10,126 bases of DNA from positions 1-10,126 of the forward strand of contig JAEWAG010000113.1 of assembly GCA_023391775.1 (NCBI GenBank). The letters are read 5' to 3'. The notes beneath the pieces are model-generated. The model was not told the origin of the DNA and made no database searches. It saw only the letters and a program-made list of their open reading frames with translations. Position 1 is the stretch's first letter; each line of letters opens with the position of its first letter. Below are positions 1 through 6,644 of the stretch, piece after piece. Source of the stretch: Pseudomonadota bacterium. GTDB lineage: Bacteria; Pseudomonadota; Gammaproteobacteria; Xanthomonadales; Xanthomonadaceae. Position numbers and translations under genes: made by a program.

Positions 1-148
1 GGTCAAGGCCGGCGATACGCTGGGCATCATCGAGGCGATGAAGATGTTCAACCCGATCGAGGCCGACACCTCCGGCACCGTGGTCGCCATCCTGTGCGAG
101 AGCGGCCAGCCGATCGAGTTCGACCAGCCGCTGTTCGTGATCGGCTAA
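1..148 (+). CDS. accB: Biotin carboxyl carrier protein of acetyl-CoA carboxylase, C-terminal part
   Basis: This is the 3' end of accB; the first complete codon is at position 2 and the stop is TAA at 146-148, leaving 48 residues. The biotinylation motif EAMKM is visible, with the acceptor lysine encoded at 41-43. It lies 34 residues before the C-terminus, the same spacing as in E. coli AccB (K122 of 156). The rest is the second half of the biotinyl/lipoyl domain, ending in FDQPLFVIG. The protein carries biotin, which AccC carboxylates and the AccA/AccD carboxyltransferase then uses to make malonyl-CoA for fatty-acid synthesis in the cytoplasm. The phenylalanine after the motif (KMF) replaces the second methionine of E. 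coli (KMM). accC follows, but only after an unusual 455-bp interruption. The N-terminal half lies outside the window. Confidence 0.96.
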   Translation, partial: VKAGDTLGIIEAMKMFNPIEADTSGTVVAILCESGQPIEFDQPLFVIG

Positions 149-161
149 ACGCCGATCACGA
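135..161 (+). other. Perfect 11-bp inverted repeat spanning the accB stop codon
   Basis: Positions 135-145 (TCGTGATCGGC) are exactly complementary to 151-161, with the 5-base loop TAAAC holding the accB stop codon. The hairpin ends one base before the first heptad array at 163. There is no T run behind it, so a normal rho-independent terminator is unlikely. It could stabilise the 3' end of an accB message, attenuate read-through into accC, or be a scar or target of the neighbouring insertion. The structure is seen; the role is unknown. Confidence 0.6.
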
Positions 162-162
162 C

Positions 163-191
163 GGGATTCGGGATTCGTGATTCGGGATTCG
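163..191 (+). repeat. Left heptad array, four copies of GGATTCG
   Basis: Starting at 164 there are four consecutive 7-bp units: GGATTCG at 164-170, 171-177 and 185-191, and TGATTCG at 178-184, preceded by one extra G. The array is the inverted partner of 575-603; mismatches fall only at 169/597, 178/588 and 183/583. The GTG start codon of the following ORF (177) lies inside the array, so the first residues of that protein are repeat-encoded. Similar GATTCGG strings between genes are, from memory, common in Xanthomonadaceae; I could not check copy number here. Confidence 0.85.
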
Positions 192-603
192 CAAAAGCAG
201 CGACCCCACGAGCGCCTCGACGTATGGCGCGACGCGATGGCGCTGGTCGAGTCGATCTATCGGATCACGGCCCGATTCCCGCAAGAGGAACGGCTTGGCC
301 TCAGCATGCAGTTGCGCAGGGCAGCGGTAAGCGTACCGTCGAACATCGCGGAGGGCGGCGCCCGTCGCTCGACCGCCGAATACCTGCGCTTCCTGTCCAT
401 GGCACGAGGCTCCCTCGCCGAAATCGGCACCCAGCTGGAGATCGCCGAGCGCTTGGGCTACTGCGAACACGACGCCGAAACCAACGACCAGCTCGATCGC
501 ACGTTCTCCCGACTCAATGCATTGATCCGCTCGCTCGACACCACGCGAACCGTTCGCGATCCGGGCGCCTCCTACGAATCCCCAATCTCGAATCCCCAAT
601 CCC

Positions 604-611
<8 letters not shown>
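177..611 (+). CDS. Four-helix bundle protein, S23/IVS family
   Basis: This 144-residue protein belongs to the family first seen in intervening sequences of bacterial 23S rRNA and related to the Avd accessory protein of diversity-generating retroelements. Family marks are [18 protein letters not shown] (about 14-31), a FP-x-EE-x-GL turn (34-42), [20 protein letters not shown] (45-64) and a long third helix [29 protein letters not shown] (65-93). A fourth helix covers about 102-120. Known relatives are small helical bundles that assemble into pentamers and are basic enough to bind nucleic acid; the biological role is not settled. GTG 177 is the only start between the upstream in-frame stop (138-140) and the conserved region. 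It lies in the left heptad array and has no clear Shine-Dalgarno. The tail YESPISNPQ is encoded by the right array. The TGA (609-611) overlaps the accC start by 8 bases. Codon choice looks less GC-biased than in the neighbours. Confidence 0.85.
575..603 (+). repeat. Right heptad array, inverted copy of the left array
   Basis: Four 7-bp units, CGAATCC (575-581, 589-595), CCAATCT (582-588) and CCAATCC (596-602), followed by a C at 603. Read on the opposite strand this is the left array with three substitutions. It occupies the whole region immediately before the accC ATG at 604, where a ribosome binding site would be expected, and also encodes the C-terminal tail of the four-helix protein. Pairing with 163-191 in RNA would give a 26-pair stem with C·C, U·U and C·C mismatches, enclosing a loop of 383 bases. 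Confidence 0.85.
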
Positions 612-1971
<1,360 letters not shown>

Positions 1972-1999
1972 GCCTGGCGCCGGGCGTCACCGTGCAGGA

Positions 2000-2014
2000 G
2001 CCGGCATCGCCGGC
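2000..2014. repeat. REP-like palindrome between accC and prmA
   Basis: GCCGGC (2000-2005), loop ATC, GCCGGC (2009-2014) forms a 6-bp GC hairpin. It is preceded by GTGCAGGA, which resembles the head of the GTAGGAGC-type short palindromes scattered in xanthomonad intergenic regions. It lies about 30 bases after the accC stop and could be a decayed single REP or stabilise the accC mRNA 3' end. No T tract follows, so an intrinsic terminator is unlikely. The hairpin is seen; the REP identity is a guess from memory. Confidence 0.35.
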
Positions 2015-2023
2015 CCCTTCGCG

Positions 2024-2051
2024 TTTGCGCCGCGGTGCTGCGTGAGACAAT
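2024..2051 (+). promoter_or_regulatory. Candidate prmA promoter with extended -10
   Basis: An extended -10 of the form TGnGACAAT runs from 2043 to 2051 (hexamer GACAAT at 2046-2051). A poor -35 candidate, TTTGCG at 2024-2029, lies 16 bp upstream. The predicted leader to the ATG at 2079 is about 20 bases and pyrimidine-rich (CCCCTTCCC at 2057-2065), with no Shine-Dalgarno. Read-through from accC is also possible across the 107-bp gap. Confidence 0.35.
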
Positions 2052-2078
2052 GCCCGCCCCTTCCCGGACCTGCCCGCC

Positions 2079-2996
2079 ATGCCCTATCTCGAACTTAGCC
2101 TGCGCAGCACCGAGGCCGAGCAGCCGCGCTACGAGCGCGCGCTGGAGGACGTGGGCGCGCTGTCGGTCACCCTGCTGGACGCCGACGCGGACACCCCGAA
2201 CGAGCGCGCCATCCTCGAGCCCGGGGTGGGCGAGACGGCGGTGTGGAAGTCGCTGGTCCTGACCGCGCTGTTCGAGGCCGACACCGACGCGCTGGCCCTG
2301 CTGGCGGCACTGGAATCCTTCGATCCGGACCTGGACTGGAGCAACGCCTCTTTCCGCGCGGTCGAGGACCAGGACTGGGAACGGGTGTGGTTGGACCAGT
2401 TCCAGCCGATGCGGTTCGGCACCCGCACCTGGATCGTGCCGTGGAACCACGAGCTGCCCGCGGAAGCGGACACGCCGGATGCGGCCGTGGTGCGCCTGGA
2501 TCCGGGCCTGGCCTTCGGCTCCGGCACCCATCCCACCACGGCACTGTGCCTGCGCTGGCTGGACGGCCTTGCCGACCAGGGCCTGCTGCAGGGCGCGGCC
2601 GTGCTCGATTTCGGCTGCGGCTCCGGCATCCTCGCCCTTGCCGCGCTCAAGCTCGGGGCAGGCCAGGCCGTGGGCGTGGACAACGACCCGCAGGCGCTGC
2701 AGGCGACGATGGACAACGCCGAGCGCAACGGCGCCGACGGCCGCCTGGCGGTGTACCTGCCGGAGGACGAGCCGGCGGCGGCCTATCCGGTGGTGGTGGC
2801 CAACATCCTCGCCTCTGCGCTGGATGCGCTGGCCGAGGTGCTGGCCGCACGGGTCGTGCCGGGCGGACGCATCGCCCTGTCCGGCATCCTCAAGGGCCAG
2901 GAGGACGAACTGCTGGAGCGCTACGCCGCATGGTTCGACGACCTGCGCGTGACCGTGGACGGCGACTGGGTGCGGATCGACGGCCTGCGCCGCTGA
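2079..2996 (+). CDS. prmA: Ribosomal protein L11 methyltransferase
   Basis: PrmA transfers methyl groups from S-adenosylmethionine to ribosomal protein L11 in the cytoplasm. The 305-residue product (E. coli 293) has the N-terminal L11-recognition domain (about 1-95, starting [10 protein letters not shown]). The conserved linker [14 protein letters not shown] is at 141-154. The SAM-binding motif [13 protein letters not shown] begins at 175, and the acidic motif GVDNDPQAL begins at 199, with D201 expected to hold the ribose hydroxyls. NILA, the family's substrate-side motif, starts at N242. The ATG at 2079 fits the usual N-terminus; no Shine-Dalgarno precedes it. In enterobacteria prmA is followed by dusB and fis. 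Here a zinc-ribbon membrane-protein gene stands in the dusB position, 38 bp downstream. The gene appears intact. Confidence 0.97.
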   Translation: MPYLELSLRSTEAEQPRYERALEDVGALSVTLLDADADTPNERAILEPGVGETAVWKSLVLTALFEADTDALALLAALESFDPDLDWSNASFRAVEDQDWERVWLDQFQPMRFGTRTWIVPWNHELPAEADTPDAAVVRLDPGLAFGSGTHPTTALCLRWLDGLADQGLLQGAAVLDFGCGSGILALAALKLGAGQAVGVDNDPQALQATMDNAERNGADGRLAVYLPEDEPAAAYPVVVANILASALDALAEVLAARVVPGGRIALSGILKGQEDELLERYAAWFDDLRVTVDGDWVRIDGLRR

Positions 2997-3034
2997 GCCT
3001 GCGCGGGCGGCGGCCGCATGGTTGAATAGCCGCC

Positions 3035-3862
3035 ATGCTCACCGCCTGCCCGCATTGCAGCTTCCTCCTCGCCCAAGCGCCGGGACAGGCGCGTCCGGCC
3101 ACCTGTCCGCGCTGCGGGCAGGCCTTGGTTGATCCAGCTGGACGGGATTCGGCCACCGGCAACGAGGCGCCTGCCGCCACCACGCCGCGGGCACCCACGC
3201 TGGCGACCTTGCTGGTTTCGGAGATCGCTGCGCCCGTAACAGCGCCCGCACCTCCCGCGCCGGCCGAAGCAGCGACACCGGGCACTCCCATTTCCGCACC
3301 TGCCGCGTCCGTGCCATCGGCTGCGGACCCGGCACCCACCCCGCCGCCCCCGGGCGCACTGGCCGGAGGGGCTGGCGCCCCCGCCCCATCGCGGCCAGCA
3401 CACCCACACGCGTACTGGCCGTGGGCGGTGATCGCAGGACTGTCACTGGTTCTGGTCCTGCAGGTGCTGCTGGCCGACCGCGCGCGGCTTGCGGCCGACC
3501 CGCAATGGCGACCGGTGGTGGAACGGGCCTGCGGCCTGCTCGGCTGCAGCCTGCCGCCGTGGCGCGAACCGCGCGCGTTCGCGATGCTGGAGCGCAGCGT
3601 GCGCCCGGCCCACGCCGATGGCGCGTTGCAGGTGCAGGCGACCTTCCGCAACGGTGCGCGCTGGCCGCAGCCGTGGCCACGGCTGCAGCTCTCGCTCGCC
3701 GATGCCGATGGACGCACCACCGGGGTGGGCGTGTTCGGTCCGGAGCAGTACCTGGGCCAGGCGCCGGAAGGCCTGCTTGCACCGGGACAGAGCGCGCACG
3801 TCACCTTCCTGGTGCCGGAGCCGGCCGAGCACACCGTGGCTTTCAGCTTCGCCTTCCACTGA
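3035..3862 (+). CDS. Zinc-ribbon, single-pass membrane protein with DUF3426 domain
   Basis: This 275-residue protein has three parts. A short N-terminal zinc ribbon uses C5-P-H-C8 and C24-P-R-C27 (MJ0042-type). A long low-complexity linker rich in Ala and Pro covers about 35-120. One membrane helix, [21 protein letters not shown], lies at about 127-147. The C-terminal 125 residues match the DUF3426 pattern: the CGLLGC pair (C166, C171), SLPPW, a beta-rich region with [18 protein letters not shown], and a [11 protein letters not shown] strand near the end. The predicted topology is zinc ribbon in the cytoplasm and DUF3426 in the periplasm. The family commonly neighbours prmA and fis in proteobacteria, but I know of no firmly established function. 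The ATG at 3035 places the first cysteine at residue 5, as expected. GGCGGC at 3006-3011 could pair with GCCGCC just before the ATG. Confidence 0.88.
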   Translation: MLTACPHCSFLLAQAPGQARPATCPRCGQALVDPAGRDSATGNEAPAATTPRAPTLATLLVSEIAAPVTAPAPPAPAEAATPGTPISAPAASVPSAADPAPTPPPPGALAGGAGAPAPSRPAHPHAYWPWAVIAGLSLVLVLQVLLADRARLAADPQWRPVVERACGLLGCSLPPWREPRAFAMLERSVRPAHADGALQVQATFRNGARWPQPWPRLQLSLADADGRTTGVGVFGPEQYLGQAPEGLLAPGQSAHVTFLVPEPAEHTVAFSFAFH

Positions 3863-3894
3863 CCGGTTCAATGGCAGCGGCCTGTCCACCGCGA

Positions 3895-3900
3895 TAGACT
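3895..3900 (+). promoter_or_regulatory. Candidate -10 box for fis
   Basis: TAGACT at 3895-3900 matches the -10 consensus at four of six positions and lies in the 82-bp gap between the DUF3426 gene and fis. No convincing -35 is seen at the right distance. A start from here would give a roughly 40-base leader to the GTG at 3945, but only about 10 bases to the ATG at 3915, which weakly favours the GTG as the translation start. Confidence 0.25.
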
Positions 3901-3944
3901 CCCTAGCCCGCTCGATGCACGCGCATCACCTTCCGGAATTTCCC

Positions 3945-4220
3945 GTGCAGCAGAACGCCTCTCCCCGCGCCGACGCCGGCCGCACCGTCTCCCGCCCCCC
4001 GCTGCGCGAACATGTCGCCCAGTCGGTTCGCCGGTACCTGCGCGACCTGGATGGCGTGGATGCCAACGATGTCTACGAAATCGTGCTGCGCGAGATGGAG
4101 ATTCCGCTGTTCGTCGAGGTGCTCAACCATTGCGAGGGAAACCAGAGCCGCGCCGCGGCCCTGCTGGGCATCCACCGCGCCACCCTGCGCAAGAAGCTCA
4201 AGGACTACGGGCTGGTCTGA
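3945..4220 (+). CDS. fis: Fis-family nucleoid-associated DNA-binding protein
   Basis: Fis binds and bends DNA as a homodimer, shaping the nucleoid and activating rRNA and other promoters. The conserved core begins [20 protein letters not shown]. The C-terminal helix-turn-helix is [20 protein letters not shown], ending KDYGLV as in other Fis proteins. The start is uncertain. The GTG at 3945 gives 91 residues, close to xanthomonad homologues as I recall them, with GGAA six bases upstream. The in-frame ATG at 3915 gives 101 residues but has no Shine-Dalgarno and adds a non-conserved [11 protein letters not shown] prefer the GTG moderately. The reading frame is open further upstream, but that part overlaps the DUF3426 gene and is not Fis-like. 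purH follows 69 bp later with its own promoter. Confidence 0.93.
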   Translation: MQQNASPRADAGRTVSRPPLREHVAQSVRRYLRDLDGVDANDVYEIVLREMEIPLFVEVLNHCEGNQSRAAALLGIHRATLRKKLKDYGLV

Positions 4221-4253
4221 GCCCGAAGCACCGGCCCGGCGGCGGGGCGCGGC

Positions 4254-4259
4254 TATAAT
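4254..4259 (+). promoter_or_regulatory. Candidate purH promoter, consensus -10
   Basis: An exact TATAAT stands at 4254-4259, 30 bases before the purH ATG, inside the otherwise very GC-rich 69-bp fis-purH gap. No recognisable -35 hexamer occurs 16-18 bp upstream (that region is CCGGCCCGG-like), so it may need an activator or rely on the strong -10. The leader that follows is pyrimidine-rich (CTTCTTCCCC at 4264-4273). No PurR-type operator was recognised. Confidence 0.55.
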
Positions 4260-4289
4260 TCCGCTTCTTCCCCGCACCGCTGCCATTCC

Positions 4290-5876
4290 ATGACCGCCGA
4301 TTTCCTGCCCGTGCGCCGGGCACTGCTGTCCGTTTCCGACAAGACCGGCCTGATCGACCTGGCCCGCGCCCTGGCCGCGCGCGACATCGAGCTGCTGTCC
4401 ACCGGCGGCACGGCGAAGGCCATCCGCGAGGCCGGCCTGCCGGTGCGCGACGTATCCGAGGTCACCGGCTTCCCCGAGATGATGGACGGGCGGGTCAAGA
4501 CCCTGCACCCGATCGTGCACGGCGGCCTGCTCGGCCGCGCCGGCATCGACGAGGCGGTGATGGCGCAGCACGGCATCGGTGCGATCGACCTGCTGGTGCT
4601 GAACCTGTATCCGTTCGAGCAGGTCACCGCCAGGGCGGACTGCACGCTCGCCGACGCGGTGGAGAACATCGACATCGGCGGCCCGGCGATGCTGCGTTCG
4701 GCCGCCAAGAATTTTGCCCGTGTCGCCGTGGCGACCTCGCCGGACCAGTACGCCGGCCTGCTGGCCGAGCTTGAAGCCAACGACGGCAAGCTGTCGGCGG
4801 CCAAGCGCTTTGCCCTGTCGGTGGCCGCGTTCAACCGCGTTGCCCAGTACGACGCGGCGATCAGCAACTACCTGTCCGCCGTAACCGATACCTCGGCCGA
4901 GGTGCCGGTGCGCAGCGCCTTCCCGGCCCAGTCCAATGCCAGCTTCGTCAAGGTGATGGACCTGCGCTACGGCGAGAACCCGCACCAGCAGGCGGCGTTC
5001 TACCGCGACCTGCACCCCGCCCCCGGCTCGCTGGCCACCTTCCAGCAGCTGCAGGGCAAGGAGCTGAGCTACAACAACATCGCCGACAGCGACGCGGCGT
5101 GGGAGTGCGTGCGCCAGTTCGACGCGCCGGCCTGCGTGATCGTCAAGCACGCCAATCCCTGCGGCGTGGCCGTCGGCGCCGGGGTGGGCGAGGCCTACGA
5201 ACAGGCCTACGCCACCGACCCGACCAGCGCCTTCGGCGGCATCCTCGCCTTCAACCGTCCGCTGGACGCGGCCACGGTCAAGACCATCCTCGACCGCCAG
5301 TTCGTCGAGGTGCTGCTGGCCCCGGACTACGAGCCGGCCGCGCTGGAATACGCGACGAAGAAGGCCAACGTGCGCGTGCTGCGCATCCCGATGGCCGATG
5401 CCACCCCGGGCTTCATCGATACCAAGCGCATCGGCTCGGGCCTGCTGCTGCAGACCGCGGACGACCGCGTCGTGACCCGCGACGAGCTGAAGGTGGTGAC
5501 CAGGCTGGCGCCGACCGAGGCCCAGTTCGCCGACCTGCTGTTCGCGTGGAAGGTGGCCAAGTTCGTCAAGTCCAACGCCATCGTCTATGCGAAGGACAGC
5601 CGCACCATCGGCGTCGGCGCCGGCCAGATGAGCCGCGTCTACTCGGCGCGCATCGCCGGTATCAAGGCCGCCGACGCCGACCTGGTGGTCGAAGGTTCGG
5701 TGATGGCTTCCGACGCGTTCTTCCCGTTCCGCGACGGCATCGACGCGGCGGCCGCCGCCGGCATCAAGGCGGTGATCCAGCCCGGCGGCTCGATGCGCGA
5801 CGCCGAGGTGATCGATGCGGCCGACGAGCACGGCATCGCCATGGTGTTCACCGGGGTGCGCCACTTCCGCCACTGA
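4290..5876 (+). CDS. purH: Bifunctional AICAR transformylase / IMP cyclohydrolase
   Basis: PurH carries out the last two steps of de novo purine synthesis in the cytoplasm: formylation of AICAR with 10-formyl-tetrahydrofolate, then ring closure to IMP. At 528 residues it equals E. coli PurH (529). The N-terminal IMP cyclohydrolase (MGS-like) domain opens with [17 protein letters not shown] and has [10 protein letters not shown] (36-45), [16 protein letters not shown] (59-74) and the [17 protein letters not shown] stretch. The transformylase domain has RYGENPHQ (226-233), then KHANPCG, whose Lys286-His287 pair is the expected catalytic dyad, SNAIVYAKD, and [11 protein letters not shown] near the C-terminus. 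The ATG at 4290 is preceded by a pyrimidine-rich leader without Shine-Dalgarno. A strong hairpin terminator follows the TGA, so purH may be transcribed alone or with fis. No defects are seen. Confidence 0.98.
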   Translation: MTADFLPVRRALLSVSDKTGLIDLARALAARDIELLSTGGTAKAIREAGLPVRDVSEVTGFPEMMDGRVKTLHPIVHGGLLGRAGIDEAVMAQHGIGAIDLLVLNLYPFEQVTARADCTLADAVENIDIGGPAMLRSAAKNFARVAVATSPDQYAGLLAELEANDGKLSAAKRFALSVAAFNRVAQYDAAISNYLSAVTDTSAEVPVRSAFPAQSNASFVKVMDLRYGENPHQQAAFYRDLHPAPGSLATFQQLQGKELSYNNIADSDAAWECVRQFDAPACVIVKHANPCGVAVGAGVGEAYEQAYATDPTSAFGGILAFNRPLDAATVKTILDRQFVEVLLAPDYEPAALEYATKKANVRVLRIPMADATPGFIDTKRIGSGLLLQTADDRVVTRDELKVVTRLAPTEAQFADLLFAWKVAKFVKSNAIVYAKDSRTIGVGAGQMSRVYSARIAGIKAADADLVVEGSVMASDAFFPFRDGIDAAAAAGIKAVIQPGGSMRDAEVIDAADEHGIAMVFTGVRHFRH

Positions 5877-5898
5877 GGTCTGTCGGCGGTGGTTCGCG

Positions 5899-5933
5899 GC
5901 GGCCGCGCCCCACGGGTGCGGCCGCTTGCGTTT
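5899..5933 (+). terminator. Candidate rho-independent terminator after purH
   Basis: Positions 5899-5910 (GCGGCCGCGCCC) pair with 5914-5925 (GGGTGCGGCCGC) through 12 consecutive pairs, one of them G·U, around a 3-base CAC loop. The T-rich TTGCGTTT follows at 5926-5933. It begins 23 bases after the purH stop. The short, interrupted T tract is typical of GC-rich genomes. It separates purH from the GNAT gene. Confidence 0.65.
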
Positions 5934-6029
5934 GATGGCCGCGCTCACGGCATCACCTCGCGTTCGCCGCCGCGCCCATAGGCTGGCCGCCAGCACGCCG
6001 CCCGGCACCCGGTCCCGGCCTGCATACGC

Positions 6030-6036
6030 AAGGAGG
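6030..6036 (+). promoter_or_regulatory. Strong ribosome binding site of the GNAT gene
   Basis: AAGGAGG, a near-perfect anti-16S complement, ends four bases before the ATG at 6041. It decides the start of this gene and stands out because accC, prmA, purH and purD have no visible Shine-Dalgarno. Confidence 0.85.
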
Positions 6037-6040
6037 CGTC

Positions 6041-6547
6041 ATGTGGATACGCGAGGAAGCCGACGGGGACATCGAGGCCATCTGCACGGTGGTGCGCAAG
6101 GCGTTTGCGGACGCGCCCGGCGGCGGCAGCCTGGAAACCCGCACCCTCGAATCGCTGCGCGATGACCGCGCCCTGGCGCTGGGCCTGGTGGCCGACATCG
6201 ATGGCCGGATTGCCGGCCATGTGGCCTTCTCCGTGGCCCGCCCCTCGCGCGATGGAGATGGCTGGTACGTGCTGGGCCTGATGGCGGTGGACCCGGGCGA
6301 CCAGCGCCGCGGCGTGGGCTCGGCCCTGGTCCACGCCGGCCTGCGCCTGCTCCAGGAGCGCGAGGCCAACGGCTGCGTGGTGCTGGGCGAGCCCGGCTAT
6401 TACCGCCGCTTCGGCTTCAGGGCCGACCCGTTACTGACCCTGCCGGGAGCGCCGGCAGGCATGTTCCAGGCGCTGCGCTTCACCGACGCCGCGTCCGCGG
6501 GCGAAGTCGTCCTGCATCCGGCCTTCGGCCACCACGAGAAGTCCTGA
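6041..6547 (+). CDS. GNAT-family N-acetyltransferase (YhbS-like)
   Basis: This 168-residue protein has the GCN5-related acetyltransferase fold, which transfers acetyl from acetyl-CoA to an amine. It begins MWIREEADGDIEAICTVVRKAF, the usual first strand and helix. LVADIDGRIAGHVAFS (49-64) forms the central strands. The acetyl-CoA pyrophosphate loop is LGLMAVDPGDQRRGVGSALV (78-97), with Q88-x-x-G91-x-G93. The late motif GEPGYYRRFGF (116-126), with the Tyr pair and FGF, places it near the YhbS/COG3153 group; the C-terminal half carries the GMFQALRF-type segment of that group. The substrate cannot be told from sequence. It lies between a terminator and the purD promoter, so it is probably its own transcription unit; its promoter was not clearly recognised. 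It splits purH from purD, which are often adjacent. Confidence 0.88.
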   Translation: MWIREEADGDIEAICTVVRKAFADAPGGGSLETRTLESLRDDRALALGLVADIDGRIAGHVAFSVARPSRDGDGWYVLGLMAVDPGDQRRGVGSALVHAGLRLLQEREANGCVVLGEPGYYRRFGFRADPLLTLPGAPAGMFQALRFTDAASAGEVVLHPAFGHHEKS

Positions 6548-6608
6548 GCGGCCACCGCGGTTGCACGCGAAAGCGCTGCGCCGCCGGGGAGCGGGCGCGG
6601 CGGCAGGC

Positions 6609-6614
6609 TAGAAT
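6609..6614 (+). promoter_or_regulatory. Candidate purD promoter, -10 box
   Basis: TAGAAT at 6609-6614 (five of six consensus bases) lies 30 bases before the purD ATG, the same distance as the purH -10. No good -35 is present 16-18 bp upstream. A pyrimidine-rich leader follows (CCCTTCC at 6621-6627), without Shine-Dalgarno. A weak GC-rich inverted repeat just upstream (about 6575-6606, CTGCGCCGCC with GGCGGCAG) might end GNAT transcription, but it is imperfect and has no T tract. Confidence 0.5.
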
Positions 6615-6644
6615 CGCGGTCCCTTCCGCTATTCACTCCCCGAC

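Larger units (their letters stand above)
163..603 (+). mobile_element. Candidate small cassette: four-helix-bundle gene between inverted heptad arrays
   Basis: Between accB and accC lies a 441-bp unit bounded by 29-bp terminal arrays of a 7-bp sequence in opposite orientation. Base k of the left array matches the complement of base k from the right end at 26 of 29 positions. A single ORF fills the unit from inside the left array to just past the right one. accB and accC are normally adjacent, so the unit looks inserted. No transposase or integrase is present and I see no convincing target-site duplication (CGAC before the left array, ATGC after the right). If mobile, it is non-autonomous. It could instead be an ancient resident gene between two independent copies of a dispersed repeat. 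Confidence 0.45.

Noticed and set aside
544..558. Small inverted repeat CGCGAA-CCG-TTCGCG inside the four-helix gene
   Set aside because: A 6-bp palindrome of this composition is common in GC-rich coding DNA and lies within the reading frame; no separate role is supported.
3018..3029. A three-codon mini-ORF (ATG GTT GAA TAG) just before the DUF3426 gene
   Set aside because: It is too short to distinguish from chance, has no Shine-Dalgarno and no conservation evidence.
3903..6008. A 701-codon open frame on the minus strand across fis and purH
   Set aside because: It is the antisense of fis and purH, both of which match known families throughout. Long antisense frames are expected at this GC content, and the translation is a low-complexity His/Arg/Gly/Val-rich shadow.
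6560..6585. Possible purine-repressor operator before purD (GCACGCGAAAGCGC region)
   Set aside because: It does not fit the ANGCAANCGNTTNCNT pattern and xanthomonads are not known to me to use a PurR of that type.
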